Positions 1 through 5,383 of a stretch of DNA of 5,959 nt are shown here, piece by piece. The translations under genes were made by a program, and so were the position numbers. The notes beneath the pieces were generated by a model that worked only from the letters and a program-made list of their open reading frames with translations, ran no database searches and was not told the DNA's origin. This DNA comes from Thermoplasmata archaeon (GTDB taxonomy: Archaea; Thermoplasmatota; Thermoplasmata; Thermoplasmatales; Thermoplasmataceae): positions 1 to 5,959 of the forward strand of contig JAJZXP010000425.1 in assembly GCA_021806345.1 (NCBI GenBank). Reading direction: 5' to 3'. The number at the start of each line of letters is the position of its first letter. Positions within the stretch are counted from its first letter, which is position 1.

Positions 1-329
1 TTTTAGGATCAGAAGATATAATATCGGGTCTTTTCCCTGATTATAATATTATTCCTATGAAATCTGATGAGCATGATCACCTGATGATAGAACTTCAGGT
101 AATACCCTATGTAATTTCCATGTTATCTTCCAGAATTTCCAATAAAACTGAATTGAAAACTAGATCTAGAATCATTATGGATCAGATGTCTGATGTCTGT
201 TCTTTACAGGGTTCATTAACCCTTCTGGACACTATCAGATTGAATCCATTTTCAAAGGATGCAATTGAGACAGTAGTTAAAACCATTGATGAACTAAGAG
301 GTGAAATTTTTGATAATAATACCAAATAA
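1..329 (+). CDS. tyrA: Prephenate dehydrogenase, C-terminal part (5' end outside window)
   Basis: This reading frame is open from the first full codon at position 3 to a TAA at 327-329, giving 108 residues with no upstream stop, so the gene starts before the window. Residues 22-41 contain a DEHD motif followed by a helix with a conserved Gln and Pro (ELQVIP). This resembles the EEHD...vQ.lpH signature of the TyrA helical dimerisation domain, which follows the NAD(P)-binding Rossmann domain. TyrA oxidatively decarboxylates prephenate to 4-hydroxyphenylpyruvate for tyrosine synthesis in the cytoplasm. The usual His after the Pro is Tyr here. The gene overlaps the downstream DAHP synthase by 29 bases, which fits one aromatic amino acid operon. 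The Rossmann domain cannot be seen, so an arogenate-specific enzyme or a chorismate mutase fusion cannot be excluded. The identification rests on the motif and the neighbour. Confidence 0.72.
   Translation, partial: LGSEDIISGLFPDYNIIPMKSDEHDHLMIELQVIPYVISMLSSRISNKTELKTRSRIIMDQMSDVCSLQGSLTLLDTIRLNPFSKDAIETVVKTIDELRGEIFDNNTK
298..304 (+). promoter_or_regulatory. Shine-Dalgarno GAGGTGA inside the tyrA end
   Basis: GAGGTGA is fully complementary to the CACCUC-type 3' end of archaeal 16S rRNA. It overlaps the GTG at 301 and lies 5 bases before an in-frame TTG at 310. It therefore supports initiation at TTG 310 rather than at GTG 301, which would shorten AroF by three residues. Nothing else upstream of GTG 301 looks like a ribosome binding site. 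Confidence 0.55.
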
Positions 330-1284
330 TGAGGCGAACGAACCATTCGTGAATGATGCCCTCATGGATTCTTCAATGTCGTTCCGAAAGATCAGTCTTT
401 ATGGAAGGAGCCTTTTTATCACTAATTTCTCTTCCACAGAAAATATTGATTACATACCGATCAAGGATGCAATTGTGATATCTGATGGCCTGTACTCAAG
501 AAAGGTAAAAAAGGACTCTACTAATGTTACTGTTGGAAAAGTGAAAATAGGATCTGGAAAACTTGTAATTGCTGCAGGTCCATGCGCAGTGGAATCAGAA
601 GAGCAGTTGATGGAAATTGGAGAGAGAGTTAAGGAAATGGGTGCAGATATGCTAAGAGGAGGAGCTTTCAAACCCAGGACAACCCCATACTCCTTTCAGG
701 GTTTAGGAGTTAAGGGAATTAACATTATGAAGAAAGTTAGCGACTACACTGGACTTCCAACTGTTTCAGAAATTATGGATACATCCTATTACAAACATTT
801 TGATGGAAATATTGACATGATTCAGGTAGGGTCAAGGAATTCACAGAACTTTGCACTTCTGAAATTTTTAGGTAAGAAAGGAAGGCCTGTACTCCTAAAG
901 AATGGAATGGGAAATACAATATCAGAATGGCTAAATTCAGCTGAATACATTCTATCAGGAGGTAATGGAAACGTTGTGATGTGTTATCGCGGTGTGAGAA
1001 GCTTTGAAGACAGTACGCGATTCATGATGGATAGTGGTGCTATACCTGTTTTAAGAGAAAGATCACATTTGCCTGTTTGTGCAGATCCAAGCCATCCTGC
1101 AGGAAAGAGAGACTATGTCGAAACACTGGCCATGGCAGCAGTCGCTTCGGGGACGGATATGCTGGAAATTGAAGTCCACAACAATCCAGATGAAGCTCTT
1201 TCTGATGCAAAACAGCAGCTTGATTTTAAGGGATTCTCAAGATTGATAAAGAAAGTCAGAAAATTGAAAGAAATTGTTGGATGA
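301..1284 (+). CDS. aroF: 3-deoxy-7-phosphoheptulonate (DAHP) synthase, type I-beta
   Basis: The product condenses phosphoenolpyruvate and erythrose 4-phosphate to DAHP, the first step of the shikimate pathway. From GTG 301 it is 327 residues. Residues 1-65 look like the small ferredoxin-like N-terminal domain that gives aromatic feedback inhibition in Thermotoga maritima DAHPS. Residues 80-325 are the catalytic TIM barrel. Visible motifs are AGPCAVES (92-99), LRGGAFKPRT with PYSFQGLG (118-136), QVGSRNSQNF (175-184), DPSHPAGKR (262-270) and EVH (291-293). The predicted metal ligands Cys95, His265, Glu291 and Asp302 sit exactly seven residues before the four T. maritima ligands as I recall them. 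The family's usual KRG is KNG (200-202) and CERG is CYRG (228-231), both in otherwise well-kept regions. The real start may be TTG 310, as argued for the GAGGTGA site. The overlap with tyrA indicates co-transcription and probably translational coupling. Confidence 0.95.
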   Translation: MKFLIIIPNNEANEPFVNDALMDSSMSFRKISLYGRSLFITNFSSTENIDYIPIKDAIVISDGLYSRKVKKDSTNVTVGKVKIGSGKLVIAAGPCAVESEEQLMEIGERVKEMGADMLRGGAFKPRTTPYSFQGLGVKGINIMKKVSDYTGLPTVSEIMDTSYYKHFDGNIDMIQVGSRNSQNFALLKFLGKKGRPVLLKNGMGNTISEWLNSAEYILSGGNGNVVMCYRGVRSFEDSTRFMMDSGAIPVLRERSHLPVCADPSHPAGKRDYVETLAMAAVASGTDMLEIEVHNNPDEALSDAKQQLDFKGFSRLIKKVRKLKEIVG

Positions 1285-1383
1285 GGTGAGTGATAGATTT
1301 AACAAATGCATAATAATTAATCCTGAAAATAATCCTCCTTGAAATTGTATTTGAAAAGAGATTGATATGACTTTTTCACCCAT
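1237..1383 (-). CDS. Possible 48-residue small protein, antisense to the aroF 3' end
   Basis: On the minus strand an ATG at 1383 opens a 48-codon frame ending at 1237, overlapping the last 48 bases of aroF tail to tail. Four bases before the ATG is GGGTGAT (1394-1388), a strong match to the archaeal Shine-Dalgarno consensus. A TATA-like TTATTTAT lies at 1436-1429, at a distance that would give a leader of roughly 23 bases. The product starts MGEKVISIS. Its middle (about residues 16-32) is hydrophobic with Gly and Leu, possibly a single membrane segment. I recognise no family. Against it: the reading frame is short, it uses part of the aroF antisense strand, and a leadered single gene is less common than a leaderless one in this group. 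I rate it as a candidate only. Confidence 0.25.
   Translation of the reverse strand: MGEKVISISFQIQFQGGLFSGLIIMHLLNLSLTSSNNFFQFSDFLYQS
1372..1376 (+). terminator. T-tract, possible end of the tyrA-aroF transcript
   Basis: A run of five T's lies about 90 bases after the aroF stop and is followed by two T4 runs before 1400. A second run of six T's is at 1456-1461. No strong hairpin precedes either, which is normal for intrinsic termination in archaea. Which tract is used cannot be told from sequence. Confidence 0.35.
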
Positions 1384-1524
1384 TTTAATCACCCTTTTAC
1401 TCTGTAATATTACATTGTGTGACAAATGATAAATAAGCAACTTTAACTGTAAGTCTTTTTTGCGACGGCATAAAAGGATATTAAATGGTGAATTGTGCCC
1501 TAAATTGATAAAATAGGTTTATCC

Positions 1525-1529
1525 AAAAA
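1525..1529 (-). terminator. T5 tract after the hemerythrin-like gene
   Basis: Reading the minus strand, the stop codon TAA at 1535-1533 is followed within four bases by TTTTT (1529-1525). This could terminate transcription of the hemerythrin-like gene; there is no clear hairpin. Confidence 0.35.
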
Positions 1530-1532
1530 TGA

Positions 1533-2057
1533 TTACTTTTGAGACGTATTTTTATACTCGCTGTCCAGTTTCGTAAACTTCACAGTCAACTGTTCTTCTA
1601 CTTTGTCCTTTTCAGGATCAGGCAGATACTGTTCTACAAGACTGAAAAGCCCGTTTTCCTCCTTATAAACGTGCTGAAGCATGATCTTTGCTATCTGACC
1701 GCCCTTTCCTATTATTTCCTCATGAGTGAATGATATGTCCTGTTCTCCTTCATAGATTCTTGGTTTATTAATCCCATTAAACATACTTTTCACAGATGCA
1801 TATTCGCCTGAGATTATTCTAATTGGCCCTTCGACCTCCATGTATTTCCTCAGAAATGGACTAAACGCGGGAATGAGTATTACATTCTCCAGAGAAAAAT
1901 GAACTTTTATTGTATAATCTATGTGCTCTAAAAATTCGGTAATATCAATTTTGTTGTCCAAAAAATCTTCGGTAACTCCAACAGTAGGATAATGCTGATC
2001 TCTCAGCAACTGTGTTGCTTTAGAGCCTTTAAAATTCATTGAATCCCTGTAGCTCAT
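1533..2057 (-). CDS. Hemerythrin-like HHE cation-binding protein
   Basis: The 174-residue product has the spacing of a four-helix hemerythrin/HHE domain over residues 12-146. Helix 1 carries DQH with His22. Helix 2 has HFSLENVILIPAF (53-65), matching the HxxxE...lfP motif with His53 and Glu57. Helix 3 has SGEYASVKSMF (83-93), where the family usually has EH. Helix 4 has HVYKEENGLF (129-138), matching HxxxEE...LF with His129 and Glu133. Such domains bind a carboxylate-bridged diiron centre and serve in oxygen, nitric oxide or iron sensing and storage. The expected third-helix His is Tyr86, so the metal site is altered or incomplete. The last 28 residues (147-174) are charged and probably flexible. 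There is no signal peptide or membrane segment, so it should be cytoplasmic. The start is set by a TATA box about 24 bases upstream, implying a leaderless mRNA. The exact role is unknown. Confidence 0.8.
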   Translation of the reverse strand: MSYRDSMNFKGSKATQLLRDQHYPTVGVTEDFLDNKIDITEFLEHIDYTIKVHFSLENVILIPAFSPFLRKYMEVEGPIRIISGEYASVKSMFNGINKPRIYEGEQDISFTHEEIIGKGGQIAKIMLQHVYKEENGLFSLVEQYLPDPEKDKVEEQLTVKFTKLDSEYKNTSQK

Positions 2058-2076
2058 GAATATTCATTCCTTTGGA

Positions 2077-2084
2077 TTAAATAA
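2077..2084 (-). promoter_or_regulatory. TATA box for the hemerythrin-like gene
   Basis: Minus-strand TTATTTAA is centred about 23-24 bases before the A of ATG 2057. This spacing puts the transcript start at or next to the start codon, so the mRNA would be leaderless. It also shows that the gene can be expressed separately from the reductase gene upstream. Confidence 0.5.
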
Positions 2085-2181
2085 CCTTAATTAGTATTCT
2101 TCAAATTGATTTTTTTAGTTGCAAAATTATGCCATGCCTGTAAATACTAATTTTTTAACATATATGCTATCAGATGATTAT

Positions 2182-2205
2182 AAAAAGGGTGATTGATTTC
2201 AATCA
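2182..2205 (-). terminator. Hairpin plus T-tract at the end of the aldo/keto reductase gene
   Basis: On the minus strand TGATTG, loop AAAT and CAATCA form a perfect 6-bp stem (2205-2190). The stem begins with the TGA stop codon itself and is followed by CCC and TTTTT (2186-2182). This is the most terminator-like structure in the window and should separate the reductase from the hemerythrin-like gene 145 bases downstream. The stem is short and AT-rich, so the T-tract may matter more than the hairpin. Confidence 0.5.
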
Positions 2206-3141
2206 TTGTGGCAGATAGTCTATCACTGCCTTACTGGATACTGATTCCAAATCAGATATTTCACTCTCAGTAAGTTTAAATGCTGCCGATTCTGCATTTT
2301 CCTTTGCCTGCTTACTGTTCTTTGCACCCGGAATTGGTATTACATCCTTCTTTGAAAGCAACCAGTTCAGAGCAATCTGTGCTGGAGTTTTTGAATATTT
2401 CTCACCAAGAGATCTTAGTAGAGAGAAAACTTCCTTTACAGCCTCCAGGTTCTTCGAGGCGAAAAGTTCGTTTCCTTCCCTAACATCCCCTTTGGGTATA
2501 TTTCCTGAATTGTACTTTCCAGTTAACACACCCTGTGCCAGTGGGCTCCATGCAATTATGCTTATATTGTGCCTTTTACAGTATGGAATAACTTCTTCCT
2601 CAATGTTCCTCTGCAGTAGATTATACCTTACCTGGTTTGATACTATTGGGACATCTCCCAGTATTCCTCTTGCTTCCTCAAGGTCCCTGACCGCGAAGTT
2701 ACTGACCCCTATTGCCCTGATTTTGCCCTCTTCATGGAGCTTTTTCATTGCCTTGAATGTCTGGCTCATCGGAACCTGCTCCCATGGATCAGGCCAGTGA
2801 ATCTGGTAAAGATCGATGCGGTCTACTCCAAGTCTCTTAATGCTCGCTTCAGCTGCTCTCTGCAGTTCGTCAAACCTAAGATGTGCCCCATACACTTTTG
2901 TTGCAACGAAGAAATTTTCCCTTCCATATTTTTTTAAAGCCCTTCCCAGTACCTTTTCACTGTTCCCGTTTCCGTATGCCTCTGCTGTATCTACAAAATT
3001 AATTCCATTCTCCTTTGATACTCCAACTGCTTCTATAACACTTTCTTCATCGGCATTCCATGCATTACTTGCCTGCCATAAACCCATACCAATTTTTGAA
3101 ACTTTTAATTCTTTTTTCCCACCTAATGTCACATAATCCAT
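2203..3141 (-). CDS. Aldo/keto reductase family oxidoreductase
   Basis: The 312-residue protein is a typical full-length single-domain (beta/alpha)8 aldo/keto reductase that uses NAD(P)H to reduce aldehydes or ketones. The catalytic tetrad is visible: Asp51 and Tyr56 in FVDTAEAYGNG, Lys82 in VATKVYG, and His115 in DLYQIHWPDP (110-119). Further family signatures are GVSNFAV (145-151), SNQVRYNLLQR (168-178) and SPLAQGVLTGKY (199-210). The cofactor-phosphate loop IPIPGAKNSKQAKENAESA spans 268-286. The pattern recalls the AKR11/YhdN-like general stress or sugar-aldehyde reductases, but the substrate cannot be read from sequence. It has no membrane segment and should be cytoplasmic. It is transcribed divergently from acetyl-CoA synthetase. 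A TATA box 25-26 bases before ATG 3141 supports this start and a leaderless mRNA. Nothing looks degraded. Confidence 0.95.
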   Translation of the reverse strand: MDYVTLGGKKELKVSKIGMGLWQASNAWNADEESVIEAVGVSKENGINFVDTAEAYGNGNSEKVLGRALKKYGRENFFVATKVYGAHLRFDELQRAAEASIKRLGVDRIDLYQIHWPDPWEQVPMSQTFKAMKKLHEEGKIRAIGVSNFAVRDLEEARGILGDVPIVSNQVRYNLLQRNIEEEVIPYCKRHNISIIAWSPLAQGVLTGKYNSGNIPKGDVREGNELFASKNLEAVKEVFSLLRSLGEKYSKTPAQIALNWLLSKKDVIPIPGAKNSKQAKENAESAAFKLTESEISDLESVSSKAVIDYLPQ

Positions 3142-3162
3142 AGATCATTATGAAAAATTCAA

Positions 3163-3170
3163 CTATAAAC
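3163..3170 (-). promoter_or_regulatory. TATA box for the aldo/keto reductase gene
   Basis: The minus-strand sequence GTTTATAG has its TTTATA core at 3169-3164, centred 25-26 bases before the A of ATG 3141. This is the usual distance from an archaeal TATA box to the transcript start, so the mRNA would begin at the start codon. Confidence 0.6.
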
Positions 3171-3185
3171 ATATCTCTTCTTTTA

Positions 3186-3201
3186 AGAATGAGCTTATTC
3201 T
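3186..3201. promoter_or_regulatory. Near-palindrome in the divergent promoter region, possible operator
   Basis: AGAATGAGCTTATTCT is a 16-base inverted repeat with an AGCT centre and one mismatched pair. It lies 17 bases upstream of the reductase TATA core and about 40 bases upstream of the acetyl-CoA synthetase TATA box. Its right half, GCTTATTCT (3193-3201), recurs as GCTTATTTT at 3214-3222, exactly 21 bases on, or two helical turns. A dimeric regulator could bind here, but in AT-rich DNA such matches also arise by chance. Confidence 0.25.
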
Positions 3202-3241
3202 ACCATTTAGATGGCTTATTTTAATTGCAGATAGAGGAAGG

Positions 3242-3249
3242 TATAAATA
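3242..3249 (+). promoter_or_regulatory. TATA box for acetyl-CoA synthetase
   Basis: TATAAATA, part of a longer TATAAATATAAAT, is centred 27-28 bases before the ATG at 3273. This fits a leaderless transcript and decides the start: the in-frame TTG at 3225 lies upstream of this box and would not be in the mRNA. Confidence 0.7.
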
Positions 3250-3272
3250 TAAATCTTTTAATTGAATCTATT

Positions 3273-5222
3273 ATGACAGAAAGAACTGAAAACAGGGATG
3301 TGCTTCCAACTGAAGAGAAATATCACCCCAGCATGGGTTCCTTTGAAAGAACTTACAGAGATTCAATAGATCATCCGGATGAATTCTGGTCAAAGGCGGC
3401 CACAATACTGGACTGGGATAGGCGCTGGGATAGGGTTCTTGATGAGAGCAATCCACCATTTTACAGGTGGTTTGTAAATGGGAAGTTGAATGTTTCGTAT
3501 AATGCAGTGGACAGGCACTTACTTTCACACAGGAGAAATAAGGCAGCCTTTATTTGGATTGGTGAGAATGGAGAGGAAAAGATCATAACTTATGATGGAC
3601 TTTACAGAAGAGTAAATAATCTTGCCTTCTCACTTCAGAACCTGGGGATAAAGAAGGGAGATAGAATTCTTATTTACCTTCCAATGATTCTTGAGGCACC
3701 GGTTGCAATGCTGGCAGCAGCAAGAATAGGTGCAACGTTCTCCTTCGTCTTTGCAGGTTTTGGAGCATCAGCAGTTGCAGAAAGGATTGAAGATGCAAAG
3801 GCAAAGATGGTAATAACGGCAGATGGCGGTTACAGGAATGGAAAAATTGTAGAGTTGAAGAAGATTATTGATGAAGCGCTGGAACAGACATCAACTGTAT
3901 CGAACGTTATTGTTGTAAGAAGAACTGGCCATAGCGTAGCAATGAGGGAAGACAGGGACATATGGTACCATGATGTGGTAAGAGATGGTATGAATTATGT
4001 TAAGCCAGTAGAAATGGATTCAAATGATCCACTGTATATTCTTTATACATCTGGAACAACCGGAAAGCCGAAGGGTGTTGTCCATGGAAATGGGGGATAC
4101 GCGGTGTGGGTTGCAAACACTCTGAAGTGGGCATTTAATCCTGATGAGGATGATAGGTGGTGGTGTGCAGCAGATATCGGATGGGTTACCGGTCACAGTT
4201 ACATTGTTTTTGCCCCACTTATTCTGGGCCTCACATCGGTGATGTATGAGGGATCAATAACATATCCAGAACCAGATCGTCTCTGGGAAATTATAGAGCG
4301 TTACAGGGTGAATATCCTATATACTTCACCAACAGCTATCAGAACTCTCATGCGTTTTGGAGATAAGTATCCAAAGATGCACGATTTGTCAACACTTAAA
4401 ACTCTGGGAACCGTTGGAGAACCAATAAATCCTGCTGCATGGAAATGGTATTATGAGAATATAGGTAATTCAAAATGCCCAATTATTGATACTTACTGGC
4501 AGACAGAAACAGGAGGATTCGTAATTGCTCCTGCCCTTGGAATAGGATTGCCACCTCTAAAACCTGGATCTGCAACTTTTCCAATGCCGGGTATTGATCC
4601 AGTAATTTTAGATGATTATGGAAAGGAGGTAAAAAGCGGAGAGAAGGGATTCATAGCATACAGAAAGCCCTGGCCCGGAATGTTTCTAACTCTTAATAAT
4701 GATCCAGAAAGGTTCAAGAGCGTTTATTTTGAGAAGTTCAATGGGAAGTATTACTGTGGAGATTATGCTGTTAAAGACAGTGAGGGATATTACTGGCTTC
4801 TTGGAAGAGCAGATGAAGTACTCAAGGTTTCAGGCCACAGACTTGGTACCATAGAAATAGAGGATGCACTTATTTCCTCAAGGGAAGTGGCAGAAGCTGC
4901 TGCATTTGGAAAGCCAGATGAAACAAAGGGTGAAAGCATAGTAACCTTTGTGGTCATTAAGGATGAGTTTAAGGGGACCCCAGAAATGATATCTACGCTT
5001 CGGAAGAGGATCAGGGATGAACTTGGCCCAATATATGTACCTGATGAAATACACATAGTAAACACGCTTCCTAAAACAAGAAGCGGAAAGATCATGAGAA
5101 GGGTAGTAAAGGCAGTATTTCTGGGTCAACTTCCTGGAGACATCAGTACTTTGGAGAGTTCCGTATCTGTTGATGAGATTAGGACAGCCATAGAAACGTT
5201 CAAAAGGGAAACAAATAAGTGA
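3273..5222 (+). CDS. acs: Acetyl-CoA synthetase, AMP-forming
   Basis: This is a 649-residue ANL-superfamily acyl-CoA synthetase, the usual Acs length. It activates acetate with ATP to acetyl-AMP and then to acetyl-CoA in the cytoplasm. The N-terminal Acs region contains FERTYRDSIDHPDEFW (24-39). The P-loop-like A3 motif YTSGTTGKPKG is at 258-268. AADIGWVTGHSY (299-310) and GTVGEPINPAAW (379-390) follow, and the adenine/acetate site DTYWQTETGG is at 406-415. The hinge region has CGDYAVKD (495-502) and GRADEVLKVSGHRLGT (511-526). The C-terminal A10 motif PKTRSGKIMRR (600-610) carries catalytic Lys606, the Lys that protein acetylation switches off in bacterial Acs. Val381 and Trp409 match pocket residues that favour acetate. 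Propionate or 3-hydroxypropionate use cannot be excluded. ATG 3273 is chosen over TTG 3225 because the TATA box lies between them. The gene is divergent from the aldo/keto reductase and appears monocistronic. Confidence 0.96.
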   Translation: MTERTENRDVLPTEEKYHPSMGSFERTYRDSIDHPDEFWSKAATILDWDRRWDRVLDESNPPFYRWFVNGKLNVSYNAVDRHLLSHRRNKAAFIWIGENGEEKIITYDGLYRRVNNLAFSLQNLGIKKGDRILIYLPMILEAPVAMLAAARIGATFSFVFAGFGASAVAERIEDAKAKMVITADGGYRNGKIVELKKIIDEALEQTSTVSNVIVVRRTGHSVAMREDRDIWYHDVVRDGMNYVKPVEMDSNDPLYILYTSGTTGKPKGVVHGNGGYAVWVANTLKWAFNPDEDDRWWCAADIGWVTGHSYIVFAPLILGLTSVMYEGSITYPEPDRLWEIIERYRVNILYTSPTAIRTLMRFGDKYPKMHDLSTLKTLGTVGEPINPAAWKWYYENIGNSKCPIIDTYWQTETGGFVIAPALGIGLPPLKPGSATFPMPGIDPVILDDYGKEVKSGEKGFIAYRKPWPGMFLTLNNDPERFKSVYFEKFNGKYYCGDYAVKDSEGYYWLLGRADEVLKVSGHRLGTIEIEDALISSREVAEAAAFGKPDETKGESIVTFVVIKDEFKGTPEMISTLRKRIRDELGPIYVPDEIHIVNTLPKTRSGKIMRRVVKAVFLGQLPGDISTLESSVSVDEIRTAIETFKRETNK

Positions 5223-5271
5223 ACATTTCACATCTTACGATGAAAATAACCCCTAATCTATTATAATATCC

Positions 5272-5276
5272 TTTTT
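5272..5276 (+). terminator. T5 tract after acetyl-CoA synthetase
   Basis: A run of five T's lies about 50 bases beyond the acs stop codon, after an AT-rich stretch with no stable hairpin. It is a plausible archaeal T-rich terminator, placed well before the TATA box of the next gene. Confidence 0.35.
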
Positions 5277-5353
5277 AGAGTTTATTGGACGATTACAAAT
5301 ATTATTCGACACCATTTGGAGATTAATAACCTAGTGGATGGCATAAATGGACA

Positions 5354-5359
5354 TATATA
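5354..5359 (+). promoter_or_regulatory. TATA box for the DapB-like gene
   Basis: TATATA is centred 27-28 bases before ATG 5384, the same spacing as for acs. It implies a leaderless mRNA and supports this start codon; no Shine-Dalgarno sequence is present. Confidence 0.55.
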
Positions 5360-5383
5360 CATAGTACAATTAGATCGAGCATT

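Larger units (their letters stand above)
1285..1532. other. Convergent intergenic region, 248 bases
   Basis: This spacer lies between the 3' ends of the DAHP synthase gene (+) and the hemerythrin-like gene (-). It is AT-rich, with T-tracts on the plus strand at 1372-1376 and 1456-1461 that could end the aro transcript, since archaeal termination commonly needs only a T-rich stretch. It also holds the possible promoter and start of a small minus-strand ORF, annotated separately. I see no tRNA, no long repeat and no convincing plus-strand ORF; a GTG-started frame at 1286 stops after 18 codons. Confidence 0.6.

Noticed and set aside
1286..1342. GTG-started 18-codon plus-strand frame just after aroF, possible remnant of a further operon gene
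   Set aside because: It is too short, resembles no protein I know, and no continuation was found downstream in the other plus-strand frames.
1467..1499. 7-bp stem with one G-U pair and a 19-base loop in the convergent spacer, considered as a small RNA or terminator
   Set aside because: The stem is weak, the loop is long and AT-rich, no T-tract follows, and nothing matches a known RNA family.
2816..3136. 106-residue plus-strand frame over the aldo/keto reductase gene, with smaller ones nearby
   Set aside because: It lies wholly antisense to a clearly conserved enzyme, has no ribosome site or promoter of its own, and its low-complexity Ser/Pro/Phe-rich product is typical of a shadow frame.
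3225..3272. TTG 3225 as the acs start, adding 16 residues
   Set aside because: The TATA box at 3242-3249 lies inside this extension and is ideally spaced for a leaderless mRNA starting at ATG 3273. The extra residues also have no counterpart in the Acs family as I know it.
4878..5231. 117-residue minus-strand frame over the acs 3' end, and another at 4790-5095
   Set aside because: Both are antisense to conserved acs codons with no promoter or recognisable domain. The Cys/Phe/Tyr-rich composition is that of a chance frame.
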